Assembly: GCA_036642795.1 (NCBI GenBank) | Contig: JAVXTH010000022.1 | Location: 1 to 22,500 of the forward strand | Length of the DNA stretch: 22,500 nt | Origin: JAVXTH01 sp036642795 | GTDB lineage: Bacteria > Bacillota_I > Bacilli_A > Erysipelotrichales > Erysipelotrichaceae | Direction of reading: 5' to 3' | Shown: piece after piece, positions 13,331 to 22,133 of the stretch | Layout: every line of letters starts with the position of its first letter | Position numbering within the stretch: the stretch's first letter is position 1 | Position numbers and translations under genes: made by a program | The notes under the pieces: model-generated | Seen by the model: only the letters and a program-made list of their open reading frames with translations | What the model was told of the DNA's origin: nothing | Databases searched by the model: none

Positions 13331-15712
13331 ATGTCATTTGTTTATGCAAACGGAGGTTCAGGACCAAGTTCTGGGGGAATTGGTTGGTTTGATTTTGGTA
13401 GCTTAGTATTAAATCCTGGCGATGTGAAAACAGGATTAAGTGGGACTTTAAGTGATGGTACGAAGATTACCTTTGATATGAAATCATTGCCAGCATCGAT
13501 TGTGCCATTTACGGCAGTCGCAACGCCACTTTTATATTCGTATTTTGGTTATTCTGGTTATACAGGCTTACTAGGTAATACCGCATTATTTGCGCCTTTG
13601 TTACCTTCTTATTCCGGACCATCGACGATTGTTCTTAGTAACATTGTAGCGAAAGATGTGAATGGAAATGTCATTACCAACTTTACCGGGGTCGTAGCCG
13701 ACGGTGAAAGTACCAATAAGTTTCCGCAATACACCGAATATTTGAAATTCGATACAACCGGAGGTCCTTGGAATTTATTAACAACACTGGGACCTAATCC
13801 ACCAACCTTAGCCGGTGTTGGAAGTAATAGTGTTTTAATTACCGGTACCAATCAAGCAAGCCAGGCAGCCTATGTATTCACAAGTCTTGCGCCTAATTCC
13901 ATGACGTTTGAAGTATATGGACGTGAGGCAGTTGCCTTTGGCTTTGCGACAACCCGCATTTCGATTCGAAAAAGAATCGGTTCTAGAATTAATAGCGCCG
14001 ACCAATTTGATTTAAACATTGCTGGCACTCCTAATAATCAAGTATTTACAAGTGGAGCGAGTAATGGAATTCAAAATGAAATCGCAACGATTTATGCATT
14101 ACCAGGCAATACGTATACCATTAATGAAGCAATGGCACCAGGCTCCATCAGTTCTTTAGGAAATTATACGATTGCGACAACTGGCGTTAACTTAACACCA
14201 GGAGGACAAACACCACCACTTGGCACTTTACCAATTAAGGTGACACCTCAATTAGGTGACAACATTCTTTATACGATTACCAATGCAGCTCCAGAAACCT
14301 TTGAAAAAACCGTGGATAAACAATTTGCCGATTTAGGGGATATTTTAACTTATAAAGTTACGATTCATAATCCGAATGAATTTGCCGTTGATAATGTTTT
14401 AATGAGTGATTCAATTCCAACGGGAACAAGTTATGCAGGTAATTTACTTGTTAACTTGCCTTATACTGGAACAAATCCTGCTACTGGTATCACAATACCT
14501 TCACTTCCAGGAAATAGTGATGCGATTATATCTTGGCAAGTTAAAGTGGATGCGGCGACATCGATTGCCCAAATAAATAATGTGGCATCGATTAGTATTC
14601 CGAGTGGAACATCCGGTAATACCAACATTGTTAAGACAATGATAAACAATGCGGATTTAAATTCATCGGGTAACTTTATTAAAACGGTAGATAAAACCAT
14701 TGCCCAACCAGGCGATATCTTAACTTATAACTTATCGTTACACAACACGGGAAATGTATCCGCAAATCAAGTTGTCGTAACGGACCTTATACCACAAGGA
14801 ACAACCTATGTAGCAGCATCTACCATCGCTAGTTTGCCATTTAGTGGCGATCCTACCACGATGATTACGTTAAATGCACCGATTGGCGCAAACACAACGG
14901 CAACCATTTCATTCAAAGTAAAAGTAGGAAACACACTTCCGCTTGTTAATCCAATTCCTAATAAAGCAGATGTGAATTATGCCTATACGGTTGACCCAGC
15001 ACTACCCAATGGTAGCAGCGAAACGGGTACAAGTAATACAGTGGAAACTAAGATTATAAAAGCGCAACTTAGTTTAAATAAAACGAGTGATAAAAACATT
15101 TCTTATTTAGGCGATACGATTACGTATCAAATCCTAGTGAAGAACAATGGAAATGTCGCTCTAGATTTAATTGAATTAAGTGATGCCATTCCAAATGGTA
15201 CAAGTTATATTCCTGGTTCACTTAGCGTAAGTGCACCGTTTGTGGGAACCCCTGCAGGTGGTATTAAATTAACGAATTCACTTGTGCCAGGAGCAAGTGT
15301 CGCGATTAGTTTCCAAGTGAAAGTAATTGCCATGCCAAATCCGAATCCAATTGAAAACCAAGCAAAAGCTGACTATAAATATACGTTAAATCCACTCATT
15401 CCAAATGGGGCAAGTGGAAGTACGTTAAGCAACAAAGCTTCAACCTTAATCTTTAAGAATAATTATCAACAACAGATTAGTGATTTGATTGAATCGGTAG
15501 CTTTAGAAGAAGCAGCCTTAGCAGCCATCGCAAATAGTGAAGGTGCTAAGATACAAGCAGCGTTAGCAATTCATGATATCACACCAGAAGAATTATTATG
15601 TATCAATAAGAGTGTACAAGAAATGATGGATTCTTTAACAATGTTAGAAGCTATCTTAAAACAAAAGTTAGCCATTGTGAATTGCCAAATTAATGGTGAA
15701 AAGAGCTGTTAA
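13331..15712 (+). CDS. DUF11-repeat protein with N-terminal CshA-like region and C-terminal helical module
   Basis: 793 residues. The first 320 are beta-rich: GGIGWFDFGSL, TLSDGTKITFDM, then YSGPSTIVLSNI, GREAVAFGFATTRISI and PGNTYTINEAM, a pattern seen in large Firmicutes surface-type proteins. Three DUF11 repeats follow at about 322-445, 447-578 and 580-708, each starting with KTVDK or KTSDK, then GDILTY or GDTITY, and ending in N.A...Y or similar. Residues about 711-793 repeat the helical module of the small upstream gene. There is no signal peptide, no LPXTG and no membrane anchor. ATG 13331 is chosen because GGGAGG (13318-13323) lies 7 bases upstream; the ATG at 13316 overlaps that site. 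Such proteins may be assembled on a surface or spore layer, but this is inference. Confidence 0.85.
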   Translation: MSFVYANGGSGPSSGGIGWFDFGSLVLNPGDVKTGLSGTLSDGTKITFDMKSLPASIVPFTAVATPLLYSYFGYSGYTGLLGNTALFAPLLPSYSGPSTIVLSNIVAKDVNGNVITNFTGVVADGESTNKFPQYTEYLKFDTTGGPWNLLTTLGPNPPTLAGVGSNSVLITGTNQASQAAYVFTSLAPNSMTFEVYGREAVAFGFATTRISIRKRIGSRINSADQFDLNIAGTPNNQVFTSGASNGIQNEIATIYALPGNTYTINEAMAPGSISSLGNYTIATTGVNLTPGGQTPPLGTLPIKVTPQLGDNILYTITNAAPETFEKTVDKQFADLGDILTYKVTIHNPNEFAVDNVLMSDSIPTGTSYAGNLLVNLPYTGTNPATGITIPSLPGNSDAIISWQVKVDAATSIAQINNVASISIPSGTSGNTNIVKTMINNADLNSSGNFIKTVDKTIAQPGDILTYNLSLHNTGNVSANQVVVTDLIPQGTTYVAASTIASLPFSGDPTTMITLNAPIGANTTATISFKVKVGNTLPLVNPIPNKADVNYAYTVDPALPNGSSETGTSNTVETKIIKAQLSLNKTSDKNISYLGDTITYQILVKNNGNVALDLIELSDAIPNGTSYIPGSLSVSAPFVGTPAGGIKLTNSLVPGASVAISFQVKVIAMPNPNPIENQAKADYKYTLNPLIPNGASGSTLSNKASTLIFKNNYQQQISDLIESVALEEAALAAIANSEGAKIQAALAIHDITPEELLCINKSVQEMMDSLTMLEAILKQKLAIVNCQINGEKSC

Positions 15713-15718
15713 TGGATA

Positions 15719-15750
15719 AAAACGAGTTGAAATTCAACTCGTTTTATTTT
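15719..15750 (+). terminator. Intrinsic terminator of the DUF11 cassette
   Basis: An 11-bp perfect stem AAAACGAGTTG (15719-15729) / CAACTCGTTTT (15735-15745) with loop AAATT, followed by ATTTT. It begins 6 bases after the stop codon. Confidence 0.9.
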
Positions 15751-15797
15751 GCGGATTTGTAATTTTAATTCTATTTAATTAATATTTGTGAAATGAA

Positions 15798-15825
15798 TTG
15801 TTTATTTATTTGGGAATGATATAAT
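15798..15825 (+). promoter_or_regulatory. Promoter of the WG-repeat lipoprotein gene
   Basis: TTGTTT (15798-15803), a 16-base spacer and TATAAT (15820-15825), with TG at 15817-15818 forming an extended -10. It lies 35 bases before the start codon. Confidence 0.65.
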
Positions 15826-15860
15826 GTAAGGGTAAGAAATCGAATGGGAGGATTAATCTT

Positions 15861-17648
15861 ATGAAAAAGTTTTCGAAAGTTTTACTTGCAATGGTAATGA
15901 TGGTTTCGTTAGCTGCTTGTGGAGAAAGCAAAAGCGGATCATCAAAGGAAGTGCTGAGTGATGTTAATCACATTGTAGATGGCAATGGATTGATTGTTAC
16001 TTATTTGGAAAAAGGTAAAGACGAAGAAGGTTCACCGCTTTTTGTTTCTGGGTTGGCAAACAAAGATGGGAAAGAAGTAGTTAAAGCAGAATATGAAATG
16101 CTCTATCCTTTGGTAAATGAGTATTATTATGTTCAAAAAGATGGATTAGCTGGCATCATTGATGCAAATGGTAGTGTGGTAGGGAAAATAGATGCATATA
16201 ATGTATTTTATTCTTCAAAGCAAATTATCGTGAGTCGTGATAATGAATCGGATATTTATGATACTTCAATGAAAAAGATTAATACCATTAAAGGCGAAAT
16301 AGTGGATACTTGTGAGAATGGTTATATCGTTTCAAATAAAGGAAAAATGGGTATTGTAAACAAAGATAATAAAAAGATTGTAGATTATAAATATAGTGAA
16401 ATCTACGGAAGCTATAAAAATGATAAATGTCTTGGTTTAATCGCAAATGATGAAGATGGAAATTTTGATTTGTTTGATCCATCCGGAAAACAATTAAATA
16501 AAGATGCTTATCGTGCTGCTACTGCGTTAACGCAAAGTAGTAAGGAGAATACATTTAATCAGGACTCTGATTATATTGCCGTAAATAAAGATGGTAAAAC
16601 TGGTATTCTAGATTATAAAGGAAAAACAATTATTCCTTTTGAATATGATCCAATCTTAAATGAAATGGATATGAGTGAAGAAGAATCAGGCAATGAACAA
16701 GAAGTTATATTTATAGAAAAGCAAAAAGCTTTTGTATTATACCAAGATGGAAATCCAGTTATTGTAAATATGAAGAATGAACCTATCTTAAAATTTAGCG
16801 TTGTTGATAAAGAAAGCGCAAGTTTCAATGCGGAAAACGCTACTAGTTTTAATATGACGAATACATATTATGATGGAGCAAAAACACATTATTTGAATGA
16901 TGATTTAAAAGAAACACTTACCATCGATGGCGTAGGTAGTCACTTTGTAAATGGTATTGCTTCTGTTCAACAAGGGGATGGAGAAAAAACTTTGTTGATC
17001 AATGATAAAGGTGAAACAATACTAGAAACTGGTCAAAGTGATGAAGCTGGTTATCAATATGATACCTTAATGCTAGACAATGGTTTTATCACATATGAAA
17101 AGAGCAATGAAATGGGCGAACAAAAATTTGGCGTTTTAGATCAAAATGCGAAAGAATTGTTAAGTGTTGCTCAAGGCGAAGAAAGTGATTTCAATGTAAG
17201 TTTCAGAGTCTTAAAAAATGGTGATGAAATTAGTTTCTTAGAGACAAAGGAATATGATAGTCAAGTTTCAAATAATACGGTTTATGATAAAACAGGCAAA
17301 AAATTAAATGAATTTAAAGGTGAAGTACAACCATTAGATCCATTTACAAATAGTAAACTTATGGTGTTCTCTCAATCATATGATAAGTATAAATATGATG
17401 AAGAAGAAGAAACAAGTACTTTAGTTGGTCGTTATGATATTAATAACAAAAAGAATTTTGAAACAAAAGGTATCATCGACTTAAACGGTAAAGAAGTAGT
17501 AAAACCAATGTATCGTGAAGCTCAGATTTTTAGCGATTATATTGTGGTTGAAAACGAAAAATCAAGTTCTATCATTGATAAGAAAACATTTAAAGAAGTA
17601 GTGAAAGCACCAGGCAAGTGTAAGTTTATTACTTATTCTAACCAATAG
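15861..17648 (+). CDS. WG-repeat-containing lipoprotein
   Basis: 595 residues. Residues 1-19 form a lipoprotein signal peptide with lipobox LAAC; C20 is the predicted lipidated cysteine, so the protein is tethered outside the membrane. The rest is built of repeated beta units of the WG/KWG type (PF14903-like): for example KDGLAGIIDANG, KGKMGIVNKDNKKIV, KDGKTGILDYKGKTIIPFEY and KGIIDLNGKEVVKPMY, a G-(I/V)-(I/V)-(D/N) core with an aromatic a few residues later. The repeats suggest a beta-propeller-like or solenoid binding platform; ligand unknown. GGGAGG is 9 bases before the ATG. It has its own promoter and a terminator directly after its stop, so it stands alone. Confidence 0.85.
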   Translation: MKKFSKVLLAMVMMVSLAACGESKSGSSKEVLSDVNHIVDGNGLIVTYLEKGKDEEGSPLFVSGLANKDGKEVVKAEYEMLYPLVNEYYYVQKDGLAGIIDANGSVVGKIDAYNVFYSSKQIIVSRDNESDIYDTSMKKINTIKGEIVDTCENGYIVSNKGKMGIVNKDNKKIVDYKYSEIYGSYKNDKCLGLIANDEDGNFDLFDPSGKQLNKDAYRAATALTQSSKENTFNQDSDYIAVNKDGKTGILDYKGKTIIPFEYDPILNEMDMSEEESGNEQEVIFIEKQKAFVLYQDGNPVIVNMKNEPILKFSVVDKESASFNAENATSFNMTNTYYDGAKTHYLNDDLKETLTIDGVGSHFVNGIASVQQGDGEKTLLINDKGETILETGQSDEAGYQYDTLMLDNGFITYEKSNEMGEQKFGVLDQNAKELLSVAQGEESDFNVSFRVLKNGDEISFLETKEYDSQVSNNTVYDKTGKKLNEFKGEVQPLDPFTNSKLMVFSQSYDKYKYDEEEETSTLVGRYDINNKKNFETKGIIDLNGKEVVKPMYREAQIFSDYIVVENEKSSSIIDKKTFKEVVKAPGKCKFITYSNQ

Positions 17649-17651
17649 CAT

Positions 17652-17680
17652 AAAAGCAAGGGAGACCTTGCTTTTTATTT
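17652..17680. terminator. Bidirectional terminator between the lipoprotein and activase genes
   Basis: AAAAGCAAGG (17652-17661) and CCTTGCTTTT (17666-17675) form a perfect 10-bp stem with loop GAGA, followed by T residues on the plus strand; the A-run gives a shorter T-run on the minus strand. It serves both convergent genes and overlaps the end of the minus-strand gene. Confidence 0.8.
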
Positions 17681-18961
17681 GCTTTCATAGGCATAAACAA
17701 AGGCATTTGCTTTTGTTTCATCTTGGTATCGTTGTTCATTTAAATGTGCATTGGATAACATTAGTTTTAATCGATTCTCTTGATTTACTTTCGTTGCACT
17801 TGGATCATAATCAATCGATACAATATTAGCTTGAGGATAACGATTTTTAATTTTACGCATCATTCCTTTTGCCACAATATGATTGGGAAGACAACCAAAG
17901 GGTTGGCAACATACAATATTATTGACGTTGTTTTTAATCAACGATACCATTTCACTCGTTAATAACCAGCCTTCTCCCATTTTAGCTCCACGATCAATCA
18001 TCCCTTCACTACATGCTCGGACATCTTTAAAAAGATCATAGGGACGAAACTTACCTTGCTTGAGTATTGCTTGATATCCAATCCGCGTTAAATGCTGAAT
18101 GTAGGCATCGGCACATGCAATCAAACGATAAGAATATTTCTTTCGATTATAATACTCATGATCTAGAATCGCATTATCCAAACAATATAAACCAAAATCA
18201 AGTACTGGAGAAAGGATTGGTTCACACCCTTCCTTAATTAAGAATGTTTCTAAATCATCATTTCCTAAAGGAGAATATTTCATATAGATTTCCCCAACGA
18301 TGCCAACTTGTATTTTAGGGCGAACATCAAGTTTTAAAGAAGCAAAATCTTCTAAGATGGCTTGATAGTTTTTAGAAAGTTGCATAAACTTTAAAGAATT
18401 AAATTGACTACAGATTTTCTCAATCCAGAAATTTACTAATTGATCACTTTCTCCAATATTTTTTTCATATGGTTTACATTGATTCTTAATCCACATCAAC
18501 ATATCTCCATATAAGAAACCATATAAGAGGGTAACAATTGTTTTTGGAGTTAATTTAAAACCACTTTGTTTTTCTAAAGATAAAAAGTTTACTGAGATTA
18601 CTGGGATTTGTGGAAAGCCAGCTTGTATTAATGCTTTTCTAAGTAAATGAATATAATTAGAAGCACGACAACCACCACCGGTTTGAGTAATGGCTAAGGC
18701 TACATGTTGTAAATCATAGTTACCACTTTTTAAAGCTGAAATCATTTGACCAATGATTAAAGTGGCGGGATAACAAGTATCGTTATGAACATTCTTAATT
18801 CCTTCATCAATTACTTGTTGATCGTGATTTTCAAGTAATTCGATTTGATAGCCATCTTTCATTAAGATGTGTTGAAGGAAATGAAAATGAATCGGTAACA
18901 TATAAGGAACTAATATTTTATGTGTCTTTTTCATCGCTTTTGTGAATTCAATATGTTCCAT
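17675..18961 (-). CDS. 2-hydroxyacyl-CoA dehydratase-activator-associated protein, C-terminal part of the long activase
   Basis: 428 residues matching the C-terminal third of the roughly 1,400-residue CoA-enzyme activase found in many anaerobes (COG3580/3581-type). The start region FTKAMKKTHKILVPYMLPIHF, then NDTCYPATLIIGQ, QTGGGCRASNYIHLLRKAL and ACSEGMIDRG, are typical; the several cysteines near these motifs may bind an iron-sulfur cluster. Its ATG overlaps the TAA of the upstream gene by one base (TAATG), with AGAGG just before, so translation is coupled and the two chains probably form one complex. No signal peptide; cytosolic. No dehydratase alpha or beta subunit gene is in the window, so the partner enzyme is unknown. 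Confidence 0.85.
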   Translation of the reverse strand: MEHIEFTKAMKKTHKILVPYMLPIHFHFLQHILMKDGYQIELLENHDQQVIDEGIKNVHNDTCYPATLIIGQMISALKSGNYDLQHVALAITQTGGGCRASNYIHLLRKALIQAGFPQIPVISVNFLSLEKQSGFKLTPKTIVTLLYGFLYGDMLMWIKNQCKPYEKNIGESDQLVNFWIEKICSQFNSLKFMQLSKNYQAILEDFASLKLDVRPKIQVGIVGEIYMKYSPLGNDDLETFLIKEGCEPILSPVLDFGLYCLDNAILDHEYYNRKKYSYRLIACADAYIQHLTRIGYQAILKQGKFRPYDLFKDVRACSEGMIDRGAKMGEGWLLTSEMVSLIKNNVNNIVCCQPFGCLPNHIVAKGMMRKIKNRYPQANIVSIDYDPSATKVNQENRLKLMLSNAHLNEQRYQDETKANAFVYAYESK

Positions 18962-21894
18962 TATCCTCTACTCCTTTCTTCCATCGCCGCAAGTAAGCTA
19001 CGACAACGAATATTAATGGCACCAAGATTATCAATTTCATCAATCTTGATCTGGGTATATAATTTATGATGACTTCTTAAGATGTCCTTTACTTCATCAC
19101 TGCTAATGGCATCAATCCCACAACCGAAACTAACCAGTTGAATTAATTCCATGTTTTCATGCTGACAAACATAAGTTGCTGCATTATACATGCGAGCATG
19201 AAAAGTCCATTGATTTAAAGAGTGAAGGGAAGGCTTTTCACTTTGCTTTTCAATCGCATCTTCACTGATAACGACAAAGCCTAAATTATTTAAGAGGGTA
19301 TCAATACCATGATTGATCTGAGGGTCAATATGATAAGGTCTTCCACACAGAACAATTGTTTTAAGATTATGTTGCTTCGCATATTCAAGCGCTTCTTTAC
19401 CTTTTTCAATAACGGATTGTCGATAATGATCATACTCTTGATAAGCTTTTTTACTTGCTGCTTGAATTTCAAGGTAAGAGAGTTCAATCCCTTTTTCATT
19501 AAAGAAAGCAAACATCTTTTTATTGAAATTATGTTTATCATCTAAATACACATAAGGATATAGAAAAGTAGTCGATTCAAAATCCATATTACCTTCGATT
19601 ACTTCAGGATAATAAGCAACGACGGGACAATTAAAATGATTATCGCTCATATGTTCATTTAAGTTAAAACTCATACAGGGATAAAAAATGGTTGGTACTT
19701 TTTGATTGATCAAAGATTGAATGGCTCCATGAACAAGTTTTGCGGGATAACAGATGGTATCACTGGAAATACTTTGTTGTCCTAAAGCATAAAGTGCTTT
19801 ACTTGAACGCTCACTTAAAACGACTTCAAAACCTAAATAATCAAGAAAAGTATGCCAAAAAGGAAGTTGGTCATAGATATTTAAAACCAAGGGAATACCT
19901 ATTTTACCTCTTTTAGAGTGTTTGCTTTTTAAGTTGCGTAAATAATTATATTTAAATTTGTATAAATTTGGTAAGTCATGTTGATGAAGTTTACCACTTA
20001 AAACACGATCACATTTATTACCGGCAATATGTTTACTTCCATCATGAAAATCATTGATTGTTAAATTACAATGATTGCCACACAAACCACAATTTGTCGC
20101 AACTGAGGAATGGGTAAAGGCCTGTAGAGCGGGATAAGATAAAATCGTACTGTTTATCGAATGCTTTGATTTCGCAATCAAGGCAGCACCATAAGCACCC
20201 ATCAAGTGGGCAATACTAGGTCGGATGACATTTCTACCTAATTCAAGTTCAAAACTTCTCAATACCGTATCATTAAGAAAGGTGCCACCTTGTACGACAA
20301 TCGATTTACCAATATCATCCACGCTTTTAGCACGGATTACTTTATATAAAGCATTCTTAACAACACTGATGCATAAACCAGCAGCGATATCTTCAATTGC
20401 GGCACCATTCTTTTGGGCTTGTTTAACGGAGGAATTCATAAAGACCGTACATCGTGTTCCTAAATCATAAGGATGAAGAGCAGCAAGCCCTAAATGAGTA
20501 AAGGAAGCAATATCATAACCCATACTCTTCGCAAAGGTTTCAATGAAACTTCCACATCCACTTGAACAGGCTTCATTTAATAAAATATCATCAATTGAAT
20601 GATCTTTAATCTTAAAACATTTCATATCTTGACCACCAATATCAATAATAAAATCAACGTCAGGGTTAAAGTACTTTGCCGCTTGATAATGAGCGATTGT
20701 TTCCACAATGCCACAATCAATCTTAAAAGCTTTTTGAATGAGGGCTTCACCATAGCCACTTACTCCACTATGGGCAATATGGATATGACCATCACACAAT
20801 GCATATAAATCAAGTAATTCTTGTTTAACAACATCCAAAGGATTTCCTAGATTATTATGGTAACTCTCATACAAAAGATTATTTTCTTCATCGATTAAAA
20901 CCAGTTTCGTCGTTGTACTACCAGCATCAATGCCAAGATAAGCATTGCCCTGATAAGTTGAAATATCACGTTTTTTAACATCTGTTTGATGATGGCGTTT
21001 CTTAAAAGCTAAATATTCTTCTTCATTTTTAAACAAAGGAGGTAAGCTCTTAGTTTCAATTTTCATGTTTTCAAGTTTTATCATTGCATCAAGAATTTCA
21101 TCATAAGAAAATGTTTGCTTCTCATTACTTGCATAAATCGCACTTCCTAAAGCGACAAAATAAAGCGATAATTTAGGAAAGATTGCTTCATCTTTGTTTA
21201 AATGTAATGTTTCAACAAAGCGATTTTGTAATTCCTTTAAGAAATATAAAGGCCCACCTAAAAATAAAACATTGCCTTCTATTTTTCTACCTTGAGCAAG
21301 ACCGGTGATACATTGATCAACGACGGCTTGAAAGATACTTGCGGCTAAGTTGCTTTTTTCACAGCCTTGATTTATAAGTGGTTGAACATCACTTTTCGCA
21401 AAGACACCACAACGTGATGCAATCGGATATAGTTTCGTATGTTGTTGAGCTAATTGATCCATTGTTTCTAAATCAATATTCAATAAAGAAGCCATTTGAT
21501 CAATAAAAGCACCGGTTCCTCCAGCACAAGTAGAATTCATGCGCTCTTCTAAAGAACCTTTTAAAAAGATAATCTTGGCATCCTCGCCACCTAATTCAAT
21601 CACTGCATCACTTTGAGGGTAATAGTGTTTCACACTTTTAGCGGTTGCGAATACTTCTTGAACAAAGGGAAAACCGGCATCATTGGCAATGCCAAGTCCA
21701 GCACTTCCACTGATTGCGATTGAAATTTCATGATTCATAAGTAGAGACTTTAATTCTTTTATTTTAGAAATACTCATTTCTCTAACTTTTGATTTATGAC
21801 GTTCATAACTTTTATATATAATTTGGTCAATATCGTTTAAAATAACTACTTTTAACGTTGTTGAACCAACATCAATTCCACATTTATAGCTCAT
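18961..21894 (-). CDS. CoA-enzyme activase: two BcrAD/BadFG/HgdC ATPase domains plus DUF2229
   Basis: 977 residues. Two ASKHA ATPase domains occur in tandem. The first (about 5-255) has GIDVGSTTLKVV, ELGGEDAK, and the cysteine motifs CAGGTGAF (near 125) and RCGVFAKSD (near 161). The second (about 318-580) has GIDAGSTTTKLV, DIGGQDMK, CSSGCGSF and TRCTVF. These cysteines correspond to the [4Fe-4S] ligands of HgdC, which drives ATP-dependent one-electron transfer to radical dehydratases. A cysteine cluster CGLCGNHC (near 600) and a DUF2229 domain (about 668 onward, IYDQLPFW, DTICYPAKLVHGAI) complete it. I choose ATG 21894 (MSYKCGIDVGS); a TTG at 21918 would add eight residues not typical of the family. 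The gene below continues the same protein family. Confidence 0.9.
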   Translation of the reverse strand: MSYKCGIDVGSTTLKVVILNDIDQIIYKSYERHKSKVREMSISKIKELKSLLMNHEISIAISGSAGLGIANDAGFPFVQEVFATAKSVKHYYPQSDAVIELGGEDAKIIFLKGSLEERMNSTCAGGTGAFIDQMASLLNIDLETMDQLAQQHTKLYPIASRCGVFAKSDVQPLINQGCEKSNLAASIFQAVVDQCITGLAQGRKIEGNVLFLGGPLYFLKELQNRFVETLHLNKDEAIFPKLSLYFVALGSAIYASNEKQTFSYDEILDAMIKLENMKIETKSLPPLFKNEEEYLAFKKRHHQTDVKKRDISTYQGNAYLGIDAGSTTTKLVLIDEENNLLYESYHNNLGNPLDVVKQELLDLYALCDGHIHIAHSGVSGYGEALIQKAFKIDCGIVETIAHYQAAKYFNPDVDFIIDIGGQDMKCFKIKDHSIDDILLNEACSSGCGSFIETFAKSMGYDIASFTHLGLAALHPYDLGTRCTVFMNSSVKQAQKNGAAIEDIAAGLCISVVKNALYKVIRAKSVDDIGKSIVVQGGTFLNDTVLRSFELELGRNVIRPSIAHLMGAYGAALIAKSKHSINSTILSYPALQAFTHSSVATNCGLCGNHCNLTINDFHDGSKHIAGNKCDRVLSGKLHQHDLPNLYKFKYNYLRNLKSKHSKRGKIGIPLVLNIYDQLPFWHTFLDYLGFEVVLSERSSKALYALGQQSISSDTICYPAKLVHGAIQSLINQKVPTIFYPCMSFNLNEHMSDNHFNCPVVAYYPEVIEGNMDFESTTFLYPYVYLDDKHNFNKKMFAFFNEKGIELSYLEIQAASKKAYQEYDHYRQSVIEKGKEALEYAKQHNLKTIVLCGRPYHIDPQINHGIDTLLNNLGFVVISEDAIEKQSEKPSLHSLNQWTFHARMYNAATYVCQHENMELIQLVSFGCGIDAISSDEVKDILRSHHKLYTQIKIDEIDNLGAINIRCRSLLAAMEERSRG

Positions 21895-21929
21895 AAAAAT
21901 TACTTCACTTCCTATCAATATATACTTTT

Positions 21930-21952
21930 ATATCATGATCCTACTATGATAT
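21930..21952. repeat. 7-bp inverted repeat in the activase leader
   Basis: ATATCAT (21930-21936) and ATGATAT (21946-21952) are separated by 9 bases, just downstream of the predicted promoter of the minus-strand activase gene. It could be an operator or chance in AT-rich DNA. Confidence 0.3.
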
Positions 21953-21958
21953 CTTATT

Positions 21959-21987
21959 AGAATATACCTTTATTTAACGTTGGTCAA
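21959..21987 (-). promoter_or_regulatory. Probable promoter of the activase genes
   Basis: On the minus strand, TTGACC (21987-21982), a 17-base spacer and TATTCT (21964-21959). The -35 is good and the -10 weak. It implies a leader of about 60 bases. Confidence 0.45.
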
Positions 21988-21990
21988 GTC

Positions 21991-22026
21991 AAAAAAAGAG
22001 CGAAATCTCGTTTAAAAGATTCGCTC
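21991..22026 (-). terminator. Minus-strand terminator with no visible gene feeding it
   Basis: On the minus strand GAGCGAATC (22026-22018) pairs with GATTTCGCTC (22007-21998) with one bulged base, followed by seven T (21997-21991). It would stop a transcript coming from the right, yet the open frame there runs on the plus strand. A leftover from a lost gene or the end of a small RNA are both possible. Confidence 0.6.
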
Positions 22027-22133
22027 AAATTAATTATTATTTGTTTGTTTTATGTACTCTATTTACGACAAATAGAAGTACACCTACTTTAAACACTTTT
22101 TTTATCTATATCTTTATATTTGATGTAGGCCCA

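Noticed and set aside
14294..15455. Repeated segments in the DUF11 gene considered as a DNA tandem repeat
   Set aside because: The three units are similar only at the protein level (about 125-130 residues each); the DNA is well diverged, so it is an old domain repeat and not a recent tandem array.
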